64,000 nt of DNA, taken from NCBI GenBank assembly GCA_022843805.1, contig JALHMY010000001.1, forward strand, positions 127,795-191,794, written 5' to 3'. Made by a program: the position numbers and the translations under genes. This document shows, piece by piece, positions 27,105 through 34,937 of this stretch. Within the stretch, counting starts at the first letter, position 1; every line of letters starts with the position of its first letter. The notes under the pieces are model-generated. The model saw only the letters and a list, made by a program, of their open reading frames with translations, searched no databases and was not told the DNA's origin. The DNA comes from Fuerstiella sp. GTDB lineage: Bacteria > Planctomycetota > Planctomycetia > Planctomycetales > Planctomycetaceae.

Positions 27105-27529
27105 CCCTGGATCTCACTGAAGTTTGAGAAACCGGTCTGTTGGCCGGTGTTCAGAATCACAACAAATCTGTGGCGACTTCCTGTCCTTCTGGTGCTTGGT
27201 CAGGCATTTCGGCATTCCGTTCGCCACCGGGGAATGTGGCAGCAACCATGATGAGCCGTCAAGTGGAGAACCTGCAAACCCCGGCTTTGTGGTGAAACCC
27301 CTTCCAGAGCCATTACCGGGCAGAACAGCCGCGAATCCAAAGTAGTCGTCACTCTCCGAGTGACGCTCTGCGATTCTCTCATATTCAGGTGCCAGGCACC
27401 GATTGGGGCCGCCGGGCTGGCCCAAACCCGGCTTTACGCCGGGCGAGAACCACCTGCGTAGAAATCCCTGGGCGCGCAAGTTAAAATGAACTTCAGCATT
27501 TGTGGAATCTCCTGGATTGAGGCACCTCC
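27105..27529. other. Intergenic region with degenerate palindromes
   Basis: 425 nt separate the divergent sugar transferase and Uma2 genes. A perfect hairpin CGTCACTC-TCC-GAGTGACG sits at 27347-27365. Further inverted CCCGGC/GCCGGG segments near 27420-27450 and an AACCCC-rich stretch near 27278-27302 resemble decayed copies of the AACCCC palindromes at 28.4 kb. Promoters for both genes must be here but were not identified. No coding region is supported. Confidence 0.5.
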
Positions 27530-28156
27530 ATGGCGTCGGTCGATTCACAAACCAACTTTCCGCCGCCGCTGGCGGTTGCTTCTCCAGACAGGGCTGTAAC
27601 ACGCCATCTGTTTACTGTCGAGCAGTACCACGAGATGATCGAGCATGGGATCTTCAGGGAAGATGAGCCGATCGAACTCATACGAGGGGAGATCATAAGA
27701 AAATTGCCGATAGGAAATCCCCATGCCGCCACCGTGAATCGCCTGAACCGGCTTCTGTCGAAGCTCATTCACGATGATGCGATGATCAGCATTCAAAACC
27801 CGATCTGGCTTGCGGACAGCGAGCCGGAGCCCGATGTTGCGATTCTGATATATAGAGAAGATCTGTATGCGTCCCGGCGTCCGGGTGCGGAAGACGTTCT
27901 GCTGCTGATCGAAGTGGCAGATTCTTCTCTGGCTTATGATCGTGATATCAAGGGATCAGTGTACGCCGAAGCTGGTATCTGCGAATACTGGATTGTGAAC
28001 CTGAACCATGCCACGGTCGAGGTTTATCGTGATCCACAATCCGACGGCCGCTTTGCGACCGTAATCACTGCACGACGCGGGGAAATTTTATCCCCACTGA
28101 AGGTCGCTGGGCTCAGCATAGAAGTCAATGCGATCTTTGCTATGTCACCCACCTGA
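27530..28156 (+). CDS. Uma2-family protein (PD-(D/E)XK nuclease fold, DUF820)
   Basis: 208 residues. It opens with FTVEQYHEMIEHGIFREDE, the usual Uma2 N-terminus, and contains the fold's active-site set: EPDVAILIYRED, LLIEVADSSLAYDRDIKGSVY and GICEYWIVNL. D, E and K are in the expected PD-(D/E)XK positions. Uma2 proteins are restriction endonuclease-like, abundant in cyanobacteria and planctomycetes, and their biological target is not settled. GAGG lies about 7 nt upstream of the ATG. It stands alone between two repeat-rich intergenic regions; mobility is possible but no element ends are seen. Confidence 0.9.
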   Translation: MASVDSQTNFPPPLAVASPDRAVTRHLFTVEQYHEMIEHGIFREDEPIELIRGEIIRKLPIGNPHAATVNRLNRLLSKLIHDDAMISIQNPIWLADSEPEPDVAILIYREDLYASRRPGAEDVLLLIEVADSSLAYDRDIKGSVYAEAGICEYWIVNLNHATVEVYRDPQSDGRFATVITARRGEILSPLKVAGLSIEVNAIFAMSPT

Positions 28157-28387
28157 AGCAGACACCTTCCAGTGTCTTGTCGCAATACCGAACGGCTCAA
28201 CCCGTCCTCACTGGAGCCTCTTCATCACTCCGCGGCGGGTTTCAGACGGACGGTGAGCAACACCTCAAATCCCGGTTCGATAGTGAGTTTCCGTATCCTT
28301 CATTGTTCCACCTTAAACATAAATGGGTTTTGCGGTCCAGAATCGCCGCCGATCCTCTCTGGTGGCCAGACGATGTCCGTTCTTCCA

Positions 28388-28485
28388 ACCCCGACAGGGG
28401 TTGCACAACAAAGCCTGGGGTCGCCGTGAATACGGCGCACCCCAGGAAAAACACAGGAAAATGCGATTGAACCCCAACGGGGTTC
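28388..28485. repeat. Composite palindromic repeat (AACCCC palindromes around a CCTGGGG hairpin)
   Basis: Three palindromes follow each other: AACCCCGACAGGGGTT at 28388-28403, a long hairpin at 28415-28447 (CCTGGGG..CGCCGT, loop, ACGGCG..CCCCAGG), and AACCCCAACGGGGTT at 28471-28485. Composite elements of this type look like dispersed repeats rather than terminators, as no T-run follows. It lies between the Uma2 gene and the alpha/beta hydrolase gene; nothing in 28157-28387 was recognised as coding. Confidence 0.7.
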
Positions 28486-28530
28486 CACAAGACGACGAAC
28501 GTTCGATCGCTGCCGTGTGGAACCCTTTCA

Positions 28531-28667
28531 GGCAACGCCGTTAAGGATTCCTGCACCGAAAAACTGAGACGTTTAACCCGTGGCCGAGAGGCCAGGCCAC
28601 AGCGAGTCTGAACAACCTGGCCTCTCGGCCACGGGTTAAACGATTCAAAATCCTTAACGGCGTTGCC
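28531..28667. repeat. Nested perfect inverted repeat, 19-bp outer and 26-bp inner arms
   Basis: Outer arms 28531-28549 and 28649-28667 are perfect complements (GGCAACGCCGTTAAGGATT). Inner arms 28571-28596 and 28616-28641 are perfect complements over 26 bp, starting GTTTAACCCGTGGCCGAGAG, with a 19-nt loop. The whole can fold as one long hairpin with two internal loops of 21 and 7 nt. The inner arm is related to the copy at 20392-20453. From 28668 to 29028 no gene was recognised, though the frame of the following hydrolase stays open through it. Confidence 0.85.
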
Positions 28668-29028
28668 CGTTGGGGCAGGTCGCAATCACTCATTCATCGA
28701 AACTCCGGAGACGTTAATGGTCTATGCAATAAATCACCGGGGTTTGAGGCTGCCCCCTGGCAATGACCAAACCAACATTCAATCCGTCCTCTGTCCGCTT
28801 CACTACACGTCTGTGCTTGTCTCGTTCACCGTTTCCACAACTTATTACGATGGACCAATACACATCCTGCAATCAGTGATTCAGCCATTCAGTGATCGAT
28901 GCCAAAGGATTTTTCAAAACGTTTTTTTATATATCCCCAGGGCGTGGCGTCTGCTTGCAATTTTTGCGTGGGCGGCTGACACTGAAGCCTGTCCAATCCC
29001 CCGATGTTTCCTGCCGCGAGTTCCTGCC

Positions 29029-31389
29029 ATGGCATTCTTCCCGACTCAGTTTCCGATTCGGATCTGGTGTTTCCTTCTGGCCACTTGTGGTCTGGTTGCC
29101 AATGATCCGGCGTGTGCTCAGGATTCCGCCGTGTCTCCTGGCGGGACAGCTCCTCTGACCATGGAAGGCGATATCGCCTCTCAGATGGTTGACGGAATCG
29201 ACCGATTCCTGCTGCGAAAAATTGCCGATGCGGCAGCTGGCAGACAGGCCGGCTGGAAGCTGGACCTGACTTCAGCCGACTCGCTTCAGCAGTCACTGAA
29301 GCCGCATCGTGAAAAACTGGCGGCTGCATTGGGTATCCGTGATGCTCGGTTGCCCATCACTGCGCCGGAGATCATTGTTGGTGTCGGTGGTCAGACGAAG
29401 ATCGCCACAGCCGATCAGTTTGAGGTGTATGCGATTCGCTGGCCTGTGCTGAGTGATCCGACTCCGCAGGGGCAGGGGCTGGCCTCCGTTTTTGGCGAAG
29501 GGTTACTGCTGGTTCCGCGGGGTGAGATTCGTGCGGATGTCGTCGTTTTGTCGGATGCCGATCAGACTCCCGAACAGCTCAGTGGTCTTGCGGATGGGAT
29601 TGCCGCCGAGTCGCAGATTGCCAGAAAACTGGCAGAGTCGGGTTGCCGGGTTGTCGTTCCCGATCTGATCAGTCGACAACGCGAGAAGCGCAACGGGCGA
29701 GCGAACCTGACCAGCCGCGAGTATCTGCATCGAGCGGCCTTTGAGCTGGGTCGGACGCTGGCCGGGTATGAGGTTCAGACTGCGCTCAGCATTGTTGACT
29801 GGTATTCGGCAGACGGAGAAAATCGACCAATTGGTGTTTTCGGTTATGGCGAAGGCGGAATGCTGGCGCTGTTTGCTGCCGGTCTGGATACTCGAATTCA
29901 GTCCGCCTGTGTCAGTGGCTTTTTTGGCCCCCGGGAGAACAGCTGGAACGAGCCGATCGACCGAAATTTCTCCGGTCTGCTGCAGCATTTTGGTGCGACG
30001 GAACTGGCATTGCTGACTGCCGGTCGCAGGCTGGTTGTGGAAACCTCAAAAGGACCAGAACTGGTACTCACAGGCGACGGTGGCGGCCCCGCCGAACTGA
30101 AGTCGCCTGATGCGGAGGCTGCCGGGGCGCTGCTTGAGGCAGCGAAGACCAGAACTTCCTCTGTGCCGGGCGTCGACAAAGCGGCTGGTTATTTTCTCGT
30201 GAAGTCATCCACTGGTGCTTTCGGAACCGATGACGCCATTCGAATGTTCATGACGGGTGCCGGAGTTGAACCGAAGAAGGCGGTATCCGGGACTAAATCA
30301 CCTGAACGATCAGTTGCAGCGACTGGGCCGGATCCCGTAGCTCGCGAAAAGCGACTTCTGCAGCAGCTGGATCGCCACAACCAGGCGCTGCTGAGAGAAT
30401 GTCAGTTTGTCCGGGACGCGTTCATGTCAAAACTGAATACGTCGTCTGTGGATGCGTATCAGGCGTCTGTGGAAGATTATCGCACGATTTTCCGCAGGCA
30501 GGTGATCGGCGAGTTTGACGAAGCTCTGCTGCCGATGAATGCAAAGTCTCGAAAGTCCTGGGACAACGAAAAATGGACCGGACATGAAGTTAGCCTGGAA
30601 GTCTTTCCGGATGTGTTCGCGTACGGTGTTCTGCTGCTTCCCAAAGATCTGAAGCCGGGTGAGCGTCGTCCGGTTGTTGTTTGTCAGCATGGCCTTGAAG
30701 GGCGTCCCACGGACATCTTTCAGAATGATCATCCTGCGTATCATGACTTCGCGGCAAAGCTGTGCGAACGCGGATTCGTGACGTTTTCACCTCAGAATCC
30801 CTACATTTTTCAGGATCGCTTTCGCACGCTGCAAAGAAAAGCACAGCCACTGGGAAAATCTCTGTTTTCCATCATCGTGCCTCAGCACCAGCAGATCGTC
30901 AACTGGCTGAAAACTCAGTCGTTTACTGACCCGGATCGAATCGCCTTTTACGGTCTCAGCTACGGTGGCAAATCGGCCATGCGGATTCCGGCTCTGGTCA
31001 CGGACTACTGTCTGTCAATTTGTTCGGCAGACTTCAATGAATGGGTGCTGAAGAACGCCAGCTCGCGACACAATTTCAGTTATGTGTGGACGGGCGAGTA
31101 CGAAATCTTTGAATGGGATCTTGGCAGCACATTCAATTATGCAGAAATGGCCGCACTGATTTGTCCGCGTCCGTTCATGGTGGAACGAGGACATTTTGAC
31201 GGCGTGGGTGAGGATCACTGGGTGGGATTTGAATATGCCCGAGTTCGCAATCTTTATGCCGCAAAGCTGGGAATCGGGGACAGGACGGAGATTGAATGGT
31301 TCGTCGGTCCGCACACCATCAACGGGAAAGCGACCTACGATTTCCTGCACAAACACCTGAACTGGCCCAATCCCCTCGCAGCCAAATAA
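29029..31389 (+). CDS. Secreted tandem alpha/beta hydrolase (dienelactone hydrolase/acetyl xylan esterase type)
   Basis: 786 residues from the ATG at 29029, chosen because a signal peptide starts there (FPIRIWCFLLATCGLVAND); upstream in-frame sequence runs through repeats and is not protein-like. Residues about 120-330 form a first alpha/beta hydrolase-like domain whose nucleophile elbow reads GYGEGG, so the serine is missing. Residues about 500-786 form a second domain with VVVCQHGLEGR (oxyanion region), GLSYGGKSA (nucleophile Ser) and a late His in VGPHTING. Only the second domain should be catalytic. The fold suggests an ester-cleaving enzyme acting outside the cytoplasm. The HpcH/HpaI aldolase gene follows 150 nt downstream on the same strand. 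Confidence 0.82.
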   Translation: MAFFPTQFPIRIWCFLLATCGLVANDPACAQDSAVSPGGTAPLTMEGDIASQMVDGIDRFLLRKIADAAAGRQAGWKLDLTSADSLQQSLKPHREKLAAALGIRDARLPITAPEIIVGVGGQTKIATADQFEVYAIRWPVLSDPTPQGQGLASVFGEGLLLVPRGEIRADVVVLSDADQTPEQLSGLADGIAAESQIARKLAESGCRVVVPDLISRQREKRNGRANLTSREYLHRAAFELGRTLAGYEVQTALSIVDWYSADGENRPIGVFGYGEGGMLALFAAGLDTRIQSACVSGFFGPRENSWNEPIDRNFSGLLQHFGATELALLTAGRRLVVETSKGPELVLTGDGGGPAELKSPDAEAAGALLEAAKTRTSSVPGVDKAAGYFLVKSSTGAFGTDDAIRMFMTGAGVEPKKAVSGTKSPERSVAATGPDPVAREKRLLQQLDRHNQALLRECQFVRDAFMSKLNTSSVDAYQASVEDYRTIFRRQVIGEFDEALLPMNAKSRKSWDNEKWTGHEVSLEVFPDVFAYGVLLLPKDLKPGERRPVVVCQHGLEGRPTDIFQNDHPAYHDFAAKLCERGFVTFSPQNPYIFQDRFRTLQRKAQPLGKSLFSIIVPQHQQIVNWLKTQSFTDPDRIAFYGLSYGGKSAMRIPALVTDYCLSICSADFNEWVLKNASSRHNFSYVWTGEYEIFEWDLGSTFNYAEMAALICPRPFMVERGHFDGVGEDHWVGFEYARVRNLYAAKLGIGDRTEIEWFVGPHTINGKATYDFLHKHLNWPNPLAAK

Positions 31390-31539
31390 TCAGTTTCGGC
31401 AAATGATCGGTTCCGCCAGCAATCAGTTCCGGGCACGGCACCTGACGGCTTGCGTTTCGATTGCCGGATAGCAACACTTCATTTCGGTGGTGTTCACGAC
31501 GCAGGTGAGAACTGATTTCCGCGAAAGACAGATCGTTCC

Positions 31540-32337
31540 ATGAAGAAAAATCCCGTCAAGGCCGCACTTGCGGCCGGACTGCCTCAGGTTGGTACCTGGT
31601 TGTCCTTTGGCGATGTGTTTACTGCCCGACTGATGGCAAAAGTGGGATTTCCATGGCTGACTGTGGATCTTGAGCATTCGCCGATCGACTGGCAGATGGC
31701 CTCAATGATGTTCGCGACGATTGCTGACGCGGGTTGTGTCCCTCTGGCCCGTGTTCCGCGAGGGGATCACGACCTGATCAAGCGAGTTCTGGATGGCGGC
31801 GCGATGGGGGTTGTTGTTCCCATGGTAAATACCGTCGAAGAGGCGAAGATCGCGATTCGGGCGGCCAAGTATCCACCGACAGGAAATCGGTCGATTGGCG
31901 GCAGCATTCCCGCTCTCAACTTTCAGTGTTCAGCAGGTGAATATTACAAGCATGCGAATGACGAAGTCCTGGTGATTCTGCAGACCGAGTCGCCTCAGGG
32001 TGTCGACAATGCCGAAGCCATTTACAGTCTGCCGGGAATCGACGCGATTTTTGTGGGACCGAATGATCTGTTCTGGCAGATGAAAAAACCGGATGGCACC
32101 GAGCCGACTCCGGAAGAATTCGAAGCAATGCTGCAGCGGGTGCTGGCCGCCGGGAAAAAGACAGGTACGCCCGTCGGCATTCATACTCAGAGCATCGAAG
32201 AAGTGCAGCATCGCATCAGCGAAGGCTGGCAGTTCCTGGCGCTTCAGAGCGAACTGAAAATGATGGTGACGAAAGCACAGGAACTGGTCGATGCACTGGG
32301 ACAGTCACCCAGCCCGTCAGACCTGGCCCGATACTGA
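31540..32337 (+). CDS. HpcH/HpaI-family aldolase
   Basis: 265 residues, a TIM-barrel class II pyruvate aldolase of the 2,4-dihydroxyhept-2-ene-1,7-dioate aldolase (HpcH/HpaI) family. Characteristic parts are [52 protein letters not shown] and [25 protein letters not shown] and [10 protein letters not shown] provide the metal-binding Glu and Asp. These enzymes cleave or form bonds to pyruvate or a related 2-oxoacid; the aldehyde partner is not predictable. It may be co-transcribed with the upstream hydrolase and ends at a palindromic repeat shared with the convergent EboE-like gene. Confidence 0.9.
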   Translation: MKKNPVKAALAAGLPQVGTWLSFGDVFTARLMAKVGFPWLTVDLEHSPIDWQMASMMFATIADAGCVPLARVPRGDHDLIKRVLDGGAMGVVVPMVNTVEEAKIAIRAAKYPPTGNRSIGGSIPALNFQCSAGEYYKHANDEVLVILQTESPQGVDNAEAIYSLPGIDAIFVGPNDLFWQMKKPDGTEPTPEEFEAMLQRVLAAGKKTGTPVGIHTQSIEEVQHRISEGWQFLALQSELKMMVTKAQELVDALGQSPSPSDLARY

Positions 32338-32365
32338 TTGCTTTAGGCATGGTCAGATCATAAGT

Positions 32366-32415
32366 GTCGCCTTTTGCTCCGCAAGAGGATGCTCTTTCGC
32401 GGAGCGAAAGGCGAC
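32366..32415. repeat. Nested palindrome between convergent genes
   Basis: Arms GTCGCCTTTTGCTCCGC (32366-32382) and GCGGAGCGAAAGGCGAC (32399-32415) pair over 17 bp with one G.T. The loop contains a second palindrome, AAGAG-GATG-CTCTT. It lies between the stops of the aldolase gene (plus) and the EboE-like gene (minus). It could stop transcription from both sides, but the lack of T-runs and its form suggest a dispersed REP-like repeat. Confidence 0.75.
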
Positions 32416-32459
32416 TATGCCGGAAACTTATTGTTTTCCAGGTCCTTACGGACGCTGCG

Positions 32460-33659
32460 TCACAGCAGATCGTTCAGCAGTTCATAAGTTGAAGACAGCT
32501 CGCGAGCGATTCGAGTGCCGATTGATGATGTTTCGGGAGAATCAGATTTTCTCGAAACATCATCCGGCATGACCGGCCAGGTGTAGGTTTCCACTTCCAG
32601 ATGTGGCGCATAGTCCAGCGCAGCAACTCGACGAAGTGCCGCAATCAGATCGGGGCGAGTTGTTTCGAGGGGGCCGAGGCGATCCGCGTAAACCGGCACA
32701 TGAAAGTGGACTCGCCATGCATCCGCCTTCAGGAAGGAATCCGGAGGATCGCGCAGGATATCTTCGCGAGTCAGATCCAGTCGGTGCTCAACACGTCCAT
32801 CGGCAAAGCGAGCATAGGTCTGATGCAGGTAGCGAGGTTCCACAAACTGGCAAAGTGCTTCCCGGCCTTCGCGATTGTTCAGCGGATCCGTCAGCTGAAC
32901 GGCGTTGGTAATATGCACCTTGTTAATCCGGATGCCTTCTTTCTGAATCAGATCCAGAGAATGCACCACATCTTCAAACACGACGGCCTGGTGACACACA
33001 TCAAAGCACAGCCCGATGTACTCCCGGACCTGTGATTCGCATCCTCTGGCTTCTGCCATTTCGAACAGCGTGCGAAAAATGGGGATTGTGCGATCTGCCG
33101 TGGTGTCGAGTTCACACATTGGTTCCGGCTCGATCGCCAGTCGAATGAGGCGACCGGTGGTTTTGTGAATATGTTTCAGGAAGCTGGCCATCTGAATCAG
33201 GTGGCTCAGGCAGACCGCCAGAAACTCGGGACCCTGTGCATTCATGCGTCCGCCAAGCGGAACGGTCGACAGGCTGCCTTCGCTGTTTTCAGGAAGAAGC
33301 TGGGACAACAAAGCGGCACATTGTTCCGTATAGGTAATTCGGCTGCGGCTCGCCCAGTCGGGCAGGTACACCTGCTCCTTGACTCGATCGCTGTGGAAAT
33401 TACCGAAAGGGAAGGTATTCAGTGTGTAACAGCACAGATCGTGCTGCCAGAGCACCTGTGAAAGTCGTTCGAGCTGATCGGGTTCCACGGTCAGCTGTTC
33501 GGCCACGTTTGCAGACAACCACAAGCCGGCGGCGATGGGAACGTCCAGTGTTTCCCTGGCAGTGGCGGCATGTTCCGACAGACCGGAAACAATCTCTTCC
33601 ACTGTCTGTCCCGGATGGACGTTGGTGCAGTAGCTAAGCGGCAGTGAGCAAATTGTCAT
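32460..33659 (-). CDS. EboE-like TIM-barrel protein
   Basis: 399 residues of the xylose isomerase-like TIM-barrel superfamily. The specific match is to EboE, from the ebo/EDB cluster implicated in export of cyanobacterial and algal metabolites to the periplasm: YCTNVHPGQ at the N-terminus, YTLNTFPFGNFHSDRVKEQV, VYLPDWASRSRITYTEQCA, GSLSTVPLG, then LAIEPEPMCELD and LCFDVCHQAVVFED for the metal/substrate site. No other ebo gene (eboA-D, eboF) is nearby, so it is an orphan in this window. A sugar isomerase of unknown specificity is the fallback. The last 25 residues are polar. Confidence 0.82.
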   Translation of the reverse strand: MTICSLPLSYCTNVHPGQTVEEIVSGLSEHAATARETLDVPIAAGLWLSANVAEQLTVEPDQLERLSQVLWQHDLCCYTLNTFPFGNFHSDRVKEQVYLPDWASRSRITYTEQCAALLSQLLPENSEGSLSTVPLGGRMNAQGPEFLAVCLSHLIQMASFLKHIHKTTGRLIRLAIEPEPMCELDTTADRTIPIFRTLFEMAEARGCESQVREYIGLCFDVCHQAVVFEDVVHSLDLIQKEGIRINKVHITNAVQLTDPLNNREGREALCQFVEPRYLHQTYARFADGRVEHRLDLTREDILRDPPDSFLKADAWRVHFHVPVYADRLGPLETTRPDLIAALRRVAALDYAPHLEVETYTWPVMPDDVSRKSDSPETSSIGTRIARELSSTYELLNDLL

Positions 33660-34011
33660 GCGGCAGGTCCCTTGTTTCAGGAGAAAACAGAATTTGTTTT
33701 CCAGCCCGGAGCACAGGAGTCTACTGACTGGTTATCGGTTGCCAATTCAAACGGCGAAAAAGTCAGCTCGACAAACACTGCTGGTGGGTCACGTAACGGC
33801 AGGAGCCGCCGGTTCATGCATTTCGGTTTCTGATGTCTGAAACGAATTTCACGACCGTAACGGAACGAAACCATTGCCTGGCAGGCGACTGCCGGAGGTT
33901 GAGTGAAGGAGATACGGGCTGATTCACGATGCGAAGTGCAGCCATTTGAGTTTTCGAGAACAATCGAGGCACCCGGATTCAGAGACAAGGCTGCCCAGGG
34001 AGGGGATGCTG
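33660..34011. other. Divergent intergenic region
   Basis: 352 nt between the EboE-like gene (minus) and the small lipoprotein gene (plus). A minus-strand frame is open here, but its translation has no domain and poor start context. No promoter or palindrome was assigned. Confidence 0.3.
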
Positions 34012-34230
34012 ATGCAATCCATGATTCGTGGATTTCTGTTGATCGGCTGTCTGGCGATGAGCGGATGTCATTGCTGCAGCTGGTCCGAACGATACGCTGA
34101 CCACATCGACGATATTTCGGACTGTGATCTTTGCCTGGATCGCTATTACTGTGAAAAACTGGATGTGACTCGCTGGTGCATGAATCGCCCGTGTCCACCG
34201 TATCGCGGCTGTCCGCCCTATCGAAGATAA
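34012..34230 (+). CDS. Small cysteine-rich lipoprotein
   Basis: 72 residues. The ATG at 34012 follows a strong GGGAGGGG 6 nt upstream; ATGs at 34006 and 34021 are alternatives. A short signal with lipobox (LIGCLAMSGC) predicts a lipid-anchored Cys. The mature part of about 55 residues holds ten or more further Cys (CHCCSW, CDLCLDRYYC, WCMNRPC, RGCPPYRR), paired in CxC or CxxC fashion. It could bind metal or be disulfide-bonded. No family is recognised. The strong ribosome site and lipobox argue that it is real. Confidence 0.65.
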   Translation: MQSMIRGFLLIGCLAMSGCHCCSWSERYADHIDDISDCDLCLDRYYCEKLDVTRWCMNRPCPPYRGCPPYRR

Positions 34231-34322
34231 AGGCTGAAAACACCGCGGCCGCCGGGTAAGATTTTCCACCAGGCCTGCCCCGACGGGCGGCTCCGGTGGA
34301 TTTCTTTGTTCTGGCATATCTT

Positions 34323-34367
34323 CGTACTCGTACTCAGCATCGCGGTACTCGTACTCGTACTCGATCG
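34323..34367. repeat. Hexamer microsatellite, left block (CTCGTA units)
   Basis: Interrupted runs of CTCGTA hexamers, the complement of the GAGTAC units at 34554-34596. Read on the minus strand they extend the truncated S23-type frame as Glu-Tyr repeats (EYEYEYRDAEYEYED). The two blocks face each other around the gene remnant. Confidence 0.8.
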
Positions 34368-34400
34368 AACCCTCCGACGCGGCCTGGGTCCGTTGAATCG

Positions 34401-34542
34401 ATTGGGCAGCCCGCAACCACTGATCGGGAGCAGGTCGATTCATGCCGGAAAGAGTTTTGGCAATACGGTAAGAAAACGCCGCATATTCAATCGAGAGACG
34501 ATAAACGTCGAGTCTTTCATGATCGAAAACTGGTTCGTTCAT
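34401..34542 (-). pseudogene. Truncated S23-type four-helix-bundle gene
   Basis: From an ATG at 34542 the minus strand encodes about 47 residues typical of the S23 (23S rRNA intervening sequence-type, avd-like) four-helix-bundle family: VFDHERLDVYRLSIEYAAFS, then RIAKTLSG, DQWLRAAQSI. After AAQSI the family normally continues for about 70 residues (NIAEGNG... and two more helices). Here the match stops and the frame runs into the Glu-Tyr repeat encoded by the microsatellite at 34323-34367. Only the first one and a half helices remain, so it is scored as a remnant. GAGTAC repeats abut its 5' side as well. S23-family proteins have no settled function. Confidence 0.7.
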
Positions 34543-34553
34543 CTAAGCCCTTT

Positions 34554-34596
34554 CGAGTACGAGTACGAGTACCGTTCCACTGAGTACGAGTACGAT
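34554..34596. repeat. Hexamer microsatellite, right block (GAGTAC units)
   Basis: Two runs of GAGTAC hexamers separated by 9 nt, starting 12 nt from the ATG of the truncated S23-type gene. They are in inverted orientation to the block at 34323-34367. The sequence leading in (CTTTCGAGTACGAG) also occurs at the start of the microsatellite at 57.4 kb. Confidence 0.8.
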
Positions 34597-34937
34597 GAAG
34601 ACAGGAATACATTGATGCCAGAACAATCGCTGAACGGGTGATATGAACAGCCGTGTGGCAGTCACAGCCCGGATGGTAGTATTTTGCCCCTGGCAGGAAT
34701 TCGATGAACGGCACAATCCGTTCGGGAGTTTCCAGGATCGGCTGTCGGAAGGGGAGCAGGAATTCCGATAGTATCGGTCAGGTGATTTGTGCGGTGTGTT
34801 GCGGGGGGGCCGCTCGATGTGCCGCGCACGAAGACCAGTACTTACGAAGTTTCAGTCTGCGCTGAGCTGAGCCACTATTCCGTCAATACGGGCTGGTGCA
34901 GACAGACCTTTGGCGGCACGGACTGTCTGGGGGCAAC
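34597..34937. other. Intergenic region without recognised genes
   Basis: 341 nt between the microsatellite and the next gene. A GC run (GCGGGGGGGCCGC) occurs near 34801. No ORF with a credible start, palindrome or promoter was identified. Confidence 0.3.

Noticed and set aside
28663..29028. 122-codon N-terminal extension of the tandem hydrolase
   Set aside because: It begins inside the nested inverted repeat, contains no conserved features and precedes a clear signal peptide starting at 29029.
33677..34243. 188-codon minus-strand frame upstream of the EboE-like gene
   Set aside because: It overlaps the lipoprotein gene on the opposite strand, has no domain and poor start context.
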